From Clostridiales bacterium (GTDB lineage Bacteria > Bacillota > Clostridia > Oscillospirales > Butyricicoccaceae): a stretch of DNA of 51,115 bases. Below are positions 13,650 to 22,411 of the stretch, piece after piece; the first letter of the stretch is position 1, and each line of letters begins with the position of its first letter. The stretch lies in the NCBI GenBank assembly GCA_019418305.1, contig DYCA01000012.1, positions 3,316 through 54,430 on the forward strand. Reading direction: 5' to 3'. The position numbers and the translations under genes were made by a program. The notes beneath the pieces are model-generated. The model saw only the letters and a list, made by a program, of their open reading frames with translations. It was not told where the DNA came from and did no database searches.

Positions 13650-13961
13650 ATGACCGAACTGATTCAACAAGCCACGGCGGATATTCTCCGCGTATGTCAA
13701 CCGCACCGAATTATTTTGTTTGCAGAAAAGCGAACCATGGCCACTGGCAAGCTCAAGTCCCTCAGCCTGTGTGTCATCGTACCGGACGGCACGGATTGCC
13801 GTCATCTGCGCACCCAGCTGCATCTGGCGCTTTCCGCTGATATTCCAGTCAATTTAAGTGTGTACACCGCCGAGGAGTGGGACGAGCTGCTGGAGGATGA
13901 AACCTCTTATGCCGCATGGATCGCCCGGAAAGGCCAGGTGATTTATGAGCAGAAGACGTAA
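13650..13961 (+). CDS. Degenerate minimal-nucleotidyltransferase (MNT)-like protein
   Basis: A 103-residue protein whose size, position before a HEPN gene and fold pattern (VCQPHRIILFAEKR, SLSLCVIVPDG, PVNLSVYTAEEWDELL) match MNT partners of HEPN toxins. In active MNTs the strand is followed by GSxARG and then a DxD strand. Here GS is replaced by AEK, and the DIDL strand by SLSL, so nucleotidyl transfer looks lost. The ATG at 13650 follows GGAGG (13636-13640) and starts 5 nt after the thioesterase stop. Its last 17 nt overlap the HEPN gene. It may act purely as a binding antitoxin or as an unrelated partner protein. The assignment rests on pattern and context. Confidence 0.6.
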   Translation: MTELIQQATADILRVCQPHRIILFAEKRTMATGKLKSLSLCVIVPDGTDCRHLRTQLHLALSADIPVNLSVYTAEEWDELLEDETSYAAWIARKGQVIYEQKT

Positions 13962-14382
13962 AGGCGCATCCGATAGCCACTTTTACTATAAATGGCTGGA
14001 TAAAGCGTTATGTGACCTGCAATGTGCACGCCTACTGTTGACATATGGCGGTGACCACTATAATATCGCGTTTCACTGCCAGCAGGCAATTGAAAAAGCA
14101 CTCAAGGGATATCTGCTGTTTCGTACCGGTCGGCATTACGACGGTCACAACCTGACTTATCTGTGTCGTCAGGCTATTCAGCAGGATTCCGATGCTTTCT
14201 CGGAATATCTTGACGAGAGCGCCGCACTCAATGATCTATATATTGAAACACGATATCCGACCGATCTTCCGTTTGAAATTGATGAAATCGAAATCCGGCG
14301 GTATTTGGATATGGCGGAACGCATGTTCGCAGCTATTCGGCGCGAACTATATGCCAGTGGCCGACCACATTGCGTTGAATAG
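13945..14382 (+). CDS. HEPN domain protein (candidate RNase toxin)
   Basis: A 145-residue HEPN protein. HEPN proteins are helical and often act as metal-independent RNases through an R-x4-6-H motif, neutralised by an MNT partner. Visible: DLQCARLLLTYGGDHYNIAF, the hallmark HCQQAIEKALKGYLLFR, and RHYDGHNLTYLC, in which R-x4-H is present. ATG at 13945 overlaps the upstream gene by 17 nt, so translation is coupled. Basic residues precede the first helix (SRRRKGA). It is last in the operon, before a terminator shared with the convergent glycosyltransferase gene. Toxicity is inferred from family and pairing, not shown. Confidence 0.8.
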   Translation: MSRRRKGASDSHFYYKWLDKALCDLQCARLLLTYGGDHYNIAFHCQQAIEKALKGYLLFRTGRHYDGHNLTYLCRQAIQQDSDAFSEYLDESAALNDLYIETRYPTDLPFEIDEIEIRRYLDMAERMFAAIRRELYASGRPHCVE

Positions 14383-14388
14383 CAGAAA

Positions 14389-14421
14389 AAAGCTGCTGCA
14401 ACTTTGCGTTGCAGCAGCTTT
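14389..14421. terminator. Bidirectional terminator between convergent HEPN and GT2 genes
   Basis: Perfect 14-bp stem AAAGCTGCTGCAAC/GTTGCAGCAGCTTT around TTTGC. The T tract on the minus side is longer (A run at 14386-14391). Confidence 0.85.
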
Positions 14422-14439
14422 ACATTTGTATCTTACATG

Positions 14440-15723
14440 TTAAGCGCGCTCATTCTCATTCTGTGCTTTTGCAGTAAGGCCATGACGAATGGGCTTCCAC
14501 TCGACTTTTCCGACCAGCGCGACCAAAGAAATCGGGATATATGTCAGCATAAACAGTGGGAAAGTAAATACATATAAAATCTTTTTCCAAGCGCTGCCCT
14601 TGATTTTCTTCCATTCGGTCGCCATCGTGAAAGCACCGAACATAAACAGACTGAACGAAATTCCCTTAACTGTGGCCAAAACAATTCGTCCCAGCATACG
14701 CAGTACACGATATGTAATGAACGCCGGCTGTGACAGGCTGCTCAGGCAGGCAAACAGGGCAAGTCCTAACACGCCAATCGTCACCAAATTGCAAGGCGCT
14801 ACCGTCATAAGCATATCATAGCAGGACACGCCTTTTCTGCCGCCGCGCAAACAACCGCGCAGCAACGGCGCCGTATACTTCGCATCCACCTGGTAAAAAC
14901 CTTTGCTCCAACGCAGACGCTGATCCCAGGACTGACGGAACTGAATGGGTTGCTCATCATAGATGATTGCTGTACCGCAATAGCCAATCTTCCGACCGCG
15001 CGCCGCACAGGCAATAGAGAACTCAATATCCTCTGTCAGCAGATGATAGGGCCAGCCGCCCTCCTGACGGATGACATCCGCCGCAACCAAAAAACCTGTA
15101 CCGGAAACAGCGCAGTTGACACCAAGCTGTGTACGCGGACGATTAAGAAAACGCGCCTCACGCAAGAACCAAAGTGCATAGCCTGCGGAAATCCAGTTGT
15201 CACAAAAGTTTTTCGAATTACGATAGCTGGTCAGCGCAGTATACTCGCCGGTGTCAAACATCTTATTCATCTCGCGCACAAATTGCGGGTCCACCAGATT
15301 ATCCGCATCGAATACGAAAAATCCGTCATACGTCTTTTCGCCGTAATCCTCAAAAATATGGTGGAACAAATAATCCAGCGCATATCCTTTGCCAACCCGT
15401 ACCTTGTTAAACCGCTCATACACGATTGCACCCGCCTTGCGGGAGACATCCGCTGTACTATCCGTGCAGTTATCCGCAATGACAAAGATGTCCAACAATT
15501 CCTCTGGATAATCCTGTCGTTTTAGCGTTTGAATCAAATCTCCAATAACGCCCTCCTCATTGCGCGCTGCAATGATCGCGGCATACCGGTGCAACTCTGC
15601 GTCCTGCTTGCCCTGACGGCCTTTGCCAAGCAAGCCTACCACCAGATACACGATCTGATAAGCATATGCTGCTGTAAAAAATATAAATAAAACGAATTGC
15701 AGACTCTCTAAAAACCGAAGCAT
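14440..15723 (-). CDS. Membrane glycosyltransferase, GT2 family
   Basis: A 427-residue integral-membrane GT2 enzyme of the processive type. An N-terminal membrane segment (LFIFFTAAYAYQIVYLVVGL) leads into the GT-A domain: AAIIAARNEEGVIGDLI, IFVIADNCTDSTAD, the metal-binding FVFDADNLVDP, GTGFLV, LLTEDIEF (catalytic Asp in TED) and the QxxRW-type QRLRWSKG. Several C-terminal membrane helices follow (residues about 300-410). It probably builds a surface glycan, but donor and acceptor are unknown. It is a single-gene unit with its own promoter. A GGAGACGAAGGA site precedes the ATG. Confidence 0.9.
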   Translation of the reverse strand: MLRFLESLQFVLFIFFTAAYAYQIVYLVVGLLGKGRQGKQDAELHRYAAIIAARNEEGVIGDLIQTLKRQDYPEELLDIFVIADNCTDSTADVSRKAGAIVYERFNKVRVGKGYALDYLFHHIFEDYGEKTYDGFFVFDADNLVDPQFVREMNKMFDTGEYTALTSYRNSKNFCDNWISAGYALWFLREARFLNRPRTQLGVNCAVSGTGFLVAADVIRQEGGWPYHLLTEDIEFSIACAARGRKIGYCGTAIIYDEQPIQFRQSWDQRLRWSKGFYQVDAKYTAPLLRGCLRGGRKGVSCYDMLMTVAPCNLVTIGVLGLALFACLSSLSQPAFITYRVLRMLGRIVLATVKGISFSLFMFGAFTMATEWKKIKGSAWKKILYVFTFPLFMLTYIPISLVALVGKVEWKPIRHGLTAKAQNENERA

Positions 15724-16050
15724 AAAAATCCTTCGTCTCCTTCATCTTTGTCCGATTATTTTCATCCCGTTTTTCCTTGTAATATCATAGCACTATTCCC
15801 GTTTAATGCAACAGCTTTTTGCGCTTTTTCACCTGCTTGCCCGCATTTTTCTCTGTTCGCACAAAAATCCAGTGATTTTTTCTGCAAATTTCATCACTGT
15901 TTTCTGTCACATTTTGTCGTTATGCTAATCATATTGTAGCACAATACTTTTATCCATTTCCGCAAGAAATTATGAAGATGAAAATATTCTGCTATTTTGT
16001 CACACAACACAGTACTCAATCGTTATCGTAGTGAAAGGGGATGAAGCCTT
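15724..16050. other. Divergent intergenic region between GT2 and ECF sigma genes
   Basis: A 327-bp AT-rich stretch without a credible gene. Its left part holds the GT2 promoter. Near the ECF gene, AACAC and CGTTATCGTA around 15995-16030 loosely resemble ECF -35/-10 boxes and might be an autoregulated promoter, but the match is weak. No terminator or riboswitch was recognised. Confidence 0.4.
15784..15811 (-). promoter_or_regulatory. Predicted promoter of the GT2 gene
   Basis: Minus strand TTGCAT (15806-15811), 16-bp spacer, TATGAT (15784-15789), about 60 bp before the ATG. Confidence 0.5.
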
Positions 16051-16551
16051 ATGTCGGTCTGGCAAGATGCAGCCGATGCAGCAACCTTCGTGCGTTTATA
16101 CTCCGGCATGATCCTTCGCGTATGCTTTACGTATTCGCTCGGCCGGGCGGACGCGCAGGACGTGTGCCAGAATGTATTCCTGAAACTGCTGCAAATTGAC
16201 CGAAAGTTTGACACAGAGGGCGAAACCCGCGCTTTTATTGTCCGCATGGCGATCAACGAGTGCAAAGACATTCTCAAGAGCGGCTGGCGCCGCCGCTCTG
16301 TCCCACTGGACGAATTGATTGAGCGTGAGATTCCCTTTCTCCCTACGGAAGATACCGGCGTGCTGACCACGGTACAGCGTTTGCCGGTAAAATACCGCGA
16401 GGTCATCTACCTGTATTATTACGAAGGCTACAATGCCGAAGAAATTGCAGCGATGGTCGGGGCGAAACCCGCCGCCGTTCGGCAGCGACTCGCCCGCGCC
16501 CGTGCCAAACTCAAGCAAGAACTGGAGGGCAGCGAATATGAGACAATATAA
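16051..16551 (+). CDS. ECF-type RNA polymerase sigma factor
   Basis: A 166-residue sigma-70-family factor with only regions 2 and 4. Region 2 spans about residues 10-75 (YSLGRADAQDVCQNVFLKLL, then AFIVRMAINECKDILKS). Region 4 spans about 105-160 (VQRLPVKYREVIYLYYYEGY, AEEIAAMVGAKPAAVRQRL, ARARAKLKQEL). AAAGGGGATG precedes the ATG. The following DUF4179 gene overlaps by 14 nt, the usual sigma/anti-sigma coupling. It should direct transcription in response to an envelope signal held by that membrane protein. No target promoter can be assigned with confidence. Confidence 0.92.
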   Translation: MSVWQDAADAATFVRLYSGMILRVCFTYSLGRADAQDVCQNVFLKLLQIDRKFDTEGETRAFIVRMAINECKDILKSGWRRRSVPLDELIEREIPFLPTEDTGVLTTVQRLPVKYREVIYLYYYEGYNAEEIAAMVGAKPAAVRQRLARARAKLKQELEGSEYETI

Positions 16552-17590
16552 AGATGCGCTCGATGCGCTGCGCTTTACCGAGGAGGAACAGGATATGTTG
16601 ATTCAACGACTCAATCAGGCAGCACAGACTGCCCCAACACCGCGCAAGCGGCGTCACCCACGCAGAATTATTCTCATCGCGGCCGTAGCCGCATGCGTGC
16701 TGGCTTTCACCGCAGCGGCAGGCGCAGTTGTCGGCTTTTTTGCCGACCCGGAATCTGGACGCACACAACTTGCGAAATTTTTCCAGATGTCTGACAGCGA
16801 TGTCGAAACAGACACAGGTTTTGTTGCCAGCGGCGCCAGCGATACCGCTCACGGTGTGACTATTTCGCTTGATGGCATCTACGCTGATGATCAGACCGTA
16901 TACGCAATTTTCTCCGCCGTCAAGGATGATGGTACACCGTTTGTCGATATACAGGAACACCCAAACACCGACTTCCTCACCTTTAAAGACTACGACGTCC
17001 GCACCGACGGAGAATGGAGCTTTGGCAGCGGAAGTCCAAGCGCGGCAACCGACCTGACACAGTTTTTCTTCCAGATTGAAATGGATATGAGCAACATTGA
17101 CCGGTGGCAAGGTAAGACCGTGCGCTTCACCTTCTCCGACATCATCAGCTATATGAGAGAAGGCAACTATTGCGGACCGGATCAAACCCTTGTCTCCGGC
17201 AACTGGAGCATCGAGGTGCCGCTTGAAAGCACTGATACCGCAGTTTATGCGCAGGCCGGTCAGGTCATCCCCTATGGCAATCTGAACGTCACGATCGACA
17301 GCATCGCATTCACACCGGCCTACTATCATCTGGAATGGCACTTCGACAAAGAGATGACCTTTGACGATGACATGAACCTGTACTTGGATGGCGTGCCGGA
17401 TGAATACGACAATCAGTATTACACAGAGGGCAGTTCCCCCATTCTAACCCTTAAAGACGGCACAACCTATGATCTATGGCAGATTGGCCACTCCAACACT
17501 GGCCTGCTCCCGGAAATCATCCCACTGGAGGAGATGGAATCCATCACGATTTTCGGTCAGACCATTCCCCTCGTATGGCAAAACGAATGA
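16538..17590 (+). CDS. DUF4179-type membrane anti-sigma factor
   Basis: A 350-residue protein, start ATG at 16538 behind GGAGGG and overlapping the sigma gene by 14 nt. The cytoplasmic N-terminus (about 45 residues, YKDALDALRFTEEEQDMLIQ) is followed by basic residues KRRHPRR, then one membrane helix (about 48-70, ILIAAVAACVLAFTAAAGAV). A long extracytoplasmic part of about 280 residues follows, with beta-rich DUF4179-like blocks (VTISLDGIYADDQTVYAIFS, FTFSDI). This is the layout of Clostridial anti-sigma proteins paired with ECF factors. The signal is unknown. A GC-rich terminator follows. Confidence 0.85.
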   Translation: MRQYKDALDALRFTEEEQDMLIQRLNQAAQTAPTPRKRRHPRRIILIAAVAACVLAFTAAAGAVVGFFADPESGRTQLAKFFQMSDSDVETDTGFVASGASDTAHGVTISLDGIYADDQTVYAIFSAVKDDGTPFVDIQEHPNTDFLTFKDYDVRTDGEWSFGSGSPSAATDLTQFFFQIEMDMSNIDRWQGKTVRFTFSDIISYMREGNYCGPDQTLVSGNWSIEVPLESTDTAVYAQAGQVIPYGNLNVTIDSIAFTPAYYHLEWHFDKEMTFDDDMNLYLDGVPDEYDNQYYTEGSSPILTLKDGTTYDLWQIGHSNTGLLPEIIPLEEMESITIFGQTIPLVWQNE

Positions 17591-17598
17591 ACAGTAGA

Positions 17599-17631
17599 GA
17601 AGGGCGCGCAGATGCGCGCCCTTCTCTTTTT
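17599..17631 (+). terminator. Terminator of the sigma/anti-sigma operon
   Basis: Stem GAAGGGCGCGC (17599-17609) with GCGCGCCCTTC (17614-17624), loop AGAT, then TCTTTTT. Confidence 0.92.
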
Positions 17632-17641
17632 CCCGAAAAAT

Positions 17642-17664
17642 AAAAAGCGCCGCAACTGCGGCGC
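17642..17664 (-). terminator. Terminator of corA
   Basis: Stem GCGCCGC/GCGGCGC (17647-17653 with 17658-17664), with a T tract on the minus strand (17642-17646). Confidence 0.85.
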
Positions 17665-17670
17665 CAAAAA

Positions 17671-18612
17671 TCAATCCAAATTCTTCTTTTTGAGCATAAA
17701 CCACGCAAAAAAGCATGCAGCGACCGAAATCAGCAGTGGAATCCACCAGACAAAGTCTCCCGGCAAGCCGCCACCTTCAATATTCATGCCGTAAAAACCA
17801 AAGATGATATTGGGAATGGTCATGATGATGGTCAGAACCGTGAGTACCTTCATGATGATGTTTAGGTTGTTGGACACAACCGATGCATATGCATCCATCG
17901 TGCCGGACAAAATGCTCGAATAGATACCGGCCATCTCGATAGCCTGTCGAATCTCAATCAGTGCATCCTCCAGAATATCACGGTCATCCTCGTACAGCTT
18001 GAGTACGCGCCCGCGCAGTACTTTTTCCATCGTCACTTCGTTGCCCTTGAGCGATGCAGAGAAGTAAACCAATGATTTAGAAAGTCCGAGCAACTGAATC
18101 AGCTCTTCGTTTTTGAGCGAATCATATAATCGCTTTTCGATGCGAGTAAAGTCACGCTCAATCATACGCAGGTTTTTCAAAAAGCGTCCTGCCACGCGCA
18201 GCAAAATCTGAAAAACAAATCGCGTACGCAGCGCTGTATGCACGCCTTTCACCGCACCCTCCGCAATTGAACGCAGGATGATGCTGTCCTCCAGGCAGAC
18301 CGTGATGACCGCGTTCTGTGCCACAACAATACCCATAGGCAAAGTGCTGAACATCTGACCGCCATCTTCAACCGAGCTTTTTTCCACCATTGGAATGTCG
18401 ACAATCATCAACAACTGATCGTCCTCAGTTTCAACACGCGAACTTTCCTCCGGGTCGAGTGCCGCGCGGATAAATTCCTCTTCCACATGCGCTGCACGAG
18501 CGATTTCCTCCAGCTCATCCGAGCTGGGATGCACCATATTCACCCAGCAGCCTTCAGCAAAGCCGCTGATCTCGGTAATTCTTCCGTCAATCGTCTTGTA
18601 AAATTCTACCAT
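17671..18612 (-). CDS. corA: CorA-family divalent-cation (Mg2+) channel
   Basis: CorA forms a pentameric Mg2+ (or Co2+) channel. The 313-residue product has a large acidic N-terminal cytoplasmic domain, a long helix (LEDALIEIRQAIEMAGIYSS onward), TM1 (VLTVLTIIMTIPNIIFGFYG) ending in the signature YGMN, and TM2 (FVWWIPLLISVAACFFAWFM), then the basic end KKKNLD. Length and topology are standard. TAAGG/GGCGG sits before the ATG. It is a single-gene unit between two terminators. The 5-prime region holds a possible 19-codon leader frame (18635-18694), uncertain. Confidence 0.93.
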   Translation of the reverse strand: MVEFYKTIDGRITEISGFAEGCWVNMVHPSSDELEEIARAAHVEEEFIRAALDPEESSRVETEDDQLLMIVDIPMVEKSSVEDGGQMFSTLPMGIVVAQNAVITVCLEDSIILRSIAEGAVKGVHTALRTRFVFQILLRVAGRFLKNLRMIERDFTRIEKRLYDSLKNEELIQLLGLSKSLVYFSASLKGNEVTMEKVLRGRVLKLYEDDRDILEDALIEIRQAIEMAGIYSSILSGTMDAYASVVSNNLNIIMKVLTVLTIIMTIPNIIFGFYGMNIEGGGLPGDFVWWIPLLISVAACFFAWFMLKKKNLD

Positions 18613-18742
18613 ACCTTACCGCCTTTCCGCGGCTTCACATCGCTGTGTCACCGCGAGTTTGATTTATCTTTTTACTTCGAGGGTCTGCACTCACGGTAAT
18701 CACACTCCCTTTTACAAGAATTTTACAAGGTCTTATCAGACC

Positions 18743-18768
18743 AAAACAGCCCTGAACAGGGCTGTTTT
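18743..18768 (-). terminator. Terminator of ftsZ
   Basis: A 12-bp stem AAAACAGCCCTG/CAGGGCTGTTTT with a 2-nt AA centre, 24 nt after the ftsZ stop. The T tract is part of the stem. Confidence 0.75.
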
Positions 18769-18791
18769 CAAGGCGCTATTTTCAACTGAAC

Positions 18792-19940
18792 TCAGCGATG
18801 GTCCTTATCGAAGATACGCATCAGCACATCAAACGCTGCATCATCCGAACCCAGATCACTGGATTTCGACTGGGTCGAAGCAGACTTCTCCTCTGCTGCC
18901 GCAGTGGATGCCTCAGTAAACAAACCGGAGCCGGAAGCCTGTTCGGGCTGCTTGCCATCCATATTCATTTTTGCAGAGTTCGGGATGCTGTCAAACCCGG
19001 TTGCGATGACTACCACGCGAATCTCATCATCCATAGTATCATCGATAAACGCACCGAAAATGATATGCGCATCCGGATGCGCCGCCTGCTGTACCATGGT
19101 AGCCGCCGTCTCAACCTCATCCAGACCAATATCGTCCGAACCGATAACAGAAACGATGACACCGTGTGCCATATCAATCGAGGTTTCCAGCAGCGGGCTG
19201 GAAATCGCCATACGGGCCGCTTCGGCGGCTTTATCTTTCCCAGCAGCACGGCCGGTGCCGATATGTGCATAACCTGCGTCCTTCATAACCGAAGTAACAT
19301 CGGCGAAGTCCAGATTGATGAAGCCCGGAACGGTAATTAATTCGGAGATATTCGCTACCGCCTGGCGGAGCACGCCGTCCGCAATTTCAAATGCGTTCTT
19401 AAAGGTGATCTTCTGCTCGGATACGTACTTGAGGCGCTCGTTCGGAATAATAACCAGCGAGTCAACATTTTTGTTCAGTTCATCAATGCCACCCAACGCC
19501 TGCTCCAAACGCTTCTTGCCTTCAAATGCAAAAGGACGGGTAACAACGCCAACCGTCAGAATACCCATTTCACGGGCAATTTGCGCAACCACCGGTGCCG
19601 CGCCGGTGCCGGTACCGCCGCCCATGCCGGCAGTAATAAAGACCATATGTGTATTCGCAAGTGCCGCAGCGATCTGATCCTTGCTTTCTTCCGCCGCCTT
19701 ACGGCCGATCTCCGGGTTTGCGCCTGCACCCTGTCCCTTCGTCAGCTTCTCGCCAATCTGGATCTTGGTGCCGGCCTGAGAATAGTTCAGCGCCTGCATA
19801 TCCGTGTTGATGGAAACAAACTCAACACCCTGCACACCGCTTTCGACCATGCGGTTGACTGCGTTTCCGCCGCCGCCGCCTACGCCGATTACTTTAATGT
19901 TAACTACACTATCCAAGCCCTGTTCAAACTCGAAACCCAT
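18792..19940 (-). CDS. ftsZ: Cell division protein FtsZ
   Basis: Tubulin-like GTPase that forms the Z ring at midcell. The 382-residue product shows the GTP loop [15 protein letters not shown], the tubulin signature [32 protein letters not shown], and the T7 loop NLDFADV needed for GTP hydrolysis. A flexible Ser/Ala/Glu-rich linker precedes a short tail ([13 protein letters not shown]) that is a divergent version of the conserved C-terminal peptide. The GGAGG abuts the ATG at 19949 and is 9 nt before the one at 19940, so 19940 is chosen. ftsA is not adjacent. It has its own promoter 106 nt upstream and its own terminator. Confidence 0.97.
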   Translation of the reverse strand: MGFEFEQGLDSVVNIKVIGVGGGGGNAVNRMVESGVQGVEFVSINTDMQALNYSQAGTKIQIGEKLTKGQGAGANPEIGRKAAEESKDQIAAALANTHMVFITAGMGGGTGTGAAPVVAQIAREMGILTVGVVTRPFAFEGKKRLEQALGGIDELNKNVDSLVIIPNERLKYVSEQKITFKNAFEIADGVLRQAVANISELITVPGFINLDFADVTSVMKDAGYAHIGTGRAAGKDKAAEAARMAISSPLLETSIDMAHGVIVSVIGSDDIGLDEVETAATMVQQAAHPDAHIIFGAFIDDTMDDEIRVVVIATGFDSIPNSAKMNMDGKQPEQASGSGLFTEASTAAAEEKSASTQSKSSDLGSDDAAFDVLMRIFDKDHR

Positions 19941-20045
19941 TATTGCCATCCTCCGTTTTATGATAAAGAATCGTTCAGATTATCTTATACGTTCTTCTGT
20001 GTGGACGCTGCTGTCTATCGCAAGCGAGCTGTCCCTATTGTTTTA

Positions 20046-20074
20046 ATTTTACCTCTAATTGTTCCATTTTGCAA
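20046..20074 (-). promoter_or_regulatory. Predicted separate promoter of ftsZ
   Basis: Minus strand TTGCAA (20069-20074), 17-bp spacer, TAAAAT (20046-20051), inside the 269-bp gap between ftsQ and ftsZ. An AT-rich hairpin with AAAACT/AGTTTT arms and a T run lies just upstream near 20095-20115 and may reduce readthrough from ftsQ. Confidence 0.6.
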
Positions 20075-20209
20075 CAGAAATTAGTGAATTACTCAAAAAA
20101 AACTGAAAGTTTTCTGTATCTTTCCACCAAATTTATGCCAAATACCCTTGCGAATCCGTGCTGCACAAGGTATTCCGGCCTTCTTTTGTCCCTTTTTCCT
20201 CCCTTTTCC

Positions 20210-21199
20210 TCACACATCCCCATCAGTATCCGCTTCATCTGCCGTGCTCACGTCTTCCCCGGCTCCTTCGTCCGAACGCTGTGTCTCATCGACGCTGCCC
20301 TCGGACAAATCCGGCATCTGAGATGCCTCTGTATCTGTTTGCTGCGCAGTATCTTGTGTCGAAACATCTGTCACCGTGGAAGATGCTGCCAAGCCCATAC
20401 CGGCCTTTTCTATATTTTCCGCCGTATCCGGCACATAATGCAGGCGGTTCTGCGTATCCCAGTACAGCTGCCCGATATCGGACGGCGACAGACGATCCTC
20501 AATGACCGTTTGCGCAAAACGCAGATAATACGCCAGATTATCTACTGAATTGACTCGAATATCAAACCGTTTTTGATACCCGATGTGAATATCACGCAGG
20601 TCGGACAGATTGATAAAATTGAGCTCACCGAGCATATCGGCAGCATCCAGCGTCTGCAGGATGGTCAACAACTCCTCCGCCGACTCGCTGGAGTCTTCCG
20701 TCAGAATCTTTCCGAGCGGCACATCAGACAAAGTCATACCCGTGACAACAGGCAAACCATTACTGGTCGCACTCTGTTCCAGTGCCTTGCCCTCTTTACT
20801 GAGCAGCAGATAGCCTCCATTCGATGCAATGGCTACCGACGCGGAGCATTCCGTCACGGTAACCACCAACGCATTGGGTAAATGCCTGCGAATCTGCACG
20901 CTTTGGAGATACGGGAACTTTTCCAGCATCGCATCACAGACTTTAACTTTATTCCATAGGTAGAGGTTGTCCCCTTGCTTGACATCCATGCCTGCAACGA
21001 TTTCTTCCGCCCGGTATTTCTGCGCACCTTCCACCGTTATAGTATCAACCTTAAAAAAAACCGTCAGCGCCAATATCGCCGCCGCCAGCAAAATTCCGAG
21101 AAACAATATGCGCCCAATCGTATGAAAAAAGCGTTGTCGCCGGCTGACACGCCGACGCATCTTCTCGGGCGTGTTATGTCTTCGCCTTCTGCGTCTCAT
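20210..21199 (-). CDS. ftsQ: Cell division protein FtsQ/DivIB
   Basis: Bitopic divisome protein linking FtsZ-ring proteins to septal wall synthesis. The 329-residue product has a very basic cytoplasmic N-terminus (MRRRRRRH, RRRVSRRQRF), one membrane helix (about 28-48, ILFLGILLAAAILALTVFFK), a POTRA domain (VDTITVEGAQKYRAEEIVAG, LEKFPYLQSVQIRRHLPNAL, VTVTE) and a beta domain. A long acidic Ser/Thr/Asp-rich tail (about 275-329) is unusual in length. An AAGGGG site precedes the ATG, 20 nt after murG. Last gene of the main dcw transcript. Confidence 0.92.
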   Translation of the reverse strand: MRRRRRRHNTPEKMRRRVSRRQRFFHTIGRILFLGILLAAAILALTVFFKVDTITVEGAQKYRAEEIVAGMDVKQGDNLYLWNKVKVCDAMLEKFPYLQSVQIRRHLPNALVVTVTECSASVAIASNGGYLLLSKEGKALEQSATSNGLPVVTGMTLSDVPLGKILTEDSSESAEELLTILQTLDAADMLGELNFINLSDLRDIHIGYQKRFDIRVNSVDNLAYYLRFAQTVIEDRLSPSDIGQLYWDTQNRLHYVPDTAENIEKAGMGLAASSTVTDVSTQDTAQQTDTEASQMPDLSEGSVDETQRSDEGAGEDVSTADEADTDGDV

Positions 21200-21219
21200 G
21201 ATGGCGCCCCTTCGTTTTT

Positions 21220-22356
21220 TTATTTCCCGTGATGCTCAATTGCCCACAGGATCTCACGATAAATCTTTTCACTTGCGTCATGTGCAGCCAGACTGGTTGC
21301 GGCACGTCCCATCTGCTGCAACCGGTCGCGATCTGCAAGCATCAGCTGTATCTCGTCATACAGCTTTTGCGGCGACGCATCCTTTTCCAGCAGCACACGA
21401 CAGCCGCCCGCCTTTTCCAGCGCACGGGCATTCTTCTCCTGATGATTTTCCGCCACAAACGGAGACGGTACCAGAAGCGCAGGCCGTCCCAGCATGCACA
21501 GCTCACCCAGCGTCGCCGCACCCGCGCGACAGACAACCAGATCAGCTGCAGCCAATCGCTCGGCCATATCGTAAATATATTCCGTCACTTCAATGTTGGG
21601 GTGCTGTTCCAAATCCGCACCCTGCTCTTTCGCCATACGCGGCAGCCATTCCCGTGCCGCCGCTCCTGTTGCGTGTACATGATGATACGGCACATCATTT
21701 TTGCACTCCAGCGCAATCGTACCCGCCATATGCTCATTCATATATTTTGCGCCCATCGACCCCCAGAAGGAAACCACCATCTGGTCCTGATCGGTCAGCC
21801 CAAAACGCGCGCGTGCTTTTTCGCGATCCGCAGAGAGAATTTCCCCGCGCACAGGAGCACCGGTCAGCACGACCTTATCTCCGCCGCCCAGAATTTCCTT
21901 GGCCTGCTCAAAGCAAACCAGCACACGGTCTGCCTTTTTGGAGAGCATCTTTGTCACCTTGCCCGGCAGCGCATTCACCTCCAGCAGCACCGTGGGAATT
22001 CCCATTTGCTGCGCAGCCCGCACCACCGCAAACGACGCATAACCGCCGCAGCCGATGACACAATCCGGTCGCGCCTGACGCAGCAGTTTTTTTGCTTTGC
22101 TGACAGCCGATACCGCCAGCTTTGCTGCCTTTATATTATGTGCCAAGCCTTTCGGACTGAGCGAACGCGACATACCGATAATTTCAATTGCATCCAGCGG
22201 ATACCCTTCGCGCGGCACCAGTTTGTTCTCAATTCCGCGCGCCGAACCCGCAAAACGAACGACAGTGTCCGGGTGCTTGTGTTCAAAGTAACGTGCAATC
22301 GCCAGCCCGGGTGTCACATGGCCGCCCGTACCGCCGCCGGTGATATACAGTCTCAA
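21220..22356 (-). CDS. murG: UDP-GlcNAc--undecaprenyl-PP-MurNAc-pentapeptide GlcNAc transferase
   Basis: MurG converts lipid I to lipid II at the inner membrane face. The 378-residue product begins RLYITGGGTGGHVTPGLAIA (the first glycine loop), has IGCGGYASFAVVRAAQQMGI, SFWGSMGAKYMNE (second glycine motif, with Trp in place of the usual Gly), and the donor-binding VVCRAGAATLGELCMLGRPA. The best start is TTG at 22354-22356, 6-7 nt after GGGGGA; a longer frame to 22443 lacks a site and runs into ftsW. It lies between ftsW and ftsQ. Confidence 0.95.
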   Translation of the reverse strand: MRLYITGGGTGGHVTPGLAIARYFEHKHPDTVVRFAGSARGIENKLVPREGYPLDAIEIIGMSRSLSPKGLAHNIKAAKLAVSAVSKAKKLLRQARPDCVIGCGGYASFAVVRAAQQMGIPTVLLEVNALPGKVTKMLSKKADRVLVCFEQAKEILGGGDKVVLTGAPVRGEILSADREKARARFGLTDQDQMVVSFWGSMGAKYMNEHMAGTIALECKNDVPYHHVHATGAAAREWLPRMAKEQGADLEQHPNIEVTEYIYDMAERLAAADLVVCRAGAATLGELCMLGRPALLVPSPFVAENHQEKNARALEKAGGCRVLLEKDASPQKLYDEIQLMLADRDRLQQMGRAATSLAAHDASEKIYREILWAIEHHGK

Positions 22357-22411
22357 TTGAGTTCCCCCTTTTCCGAAAGCCCTCTGCCTTATTGAATAGG
22401 TCCATCTTTTC

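Noticed and set aside
15995..16030. ECF-type autoregulated promoter before the sigma gene
   Set aside because: AACAC and CGTTA-like boxes exist but spacing and sequence match no ECF group well enough to report as a promoter.
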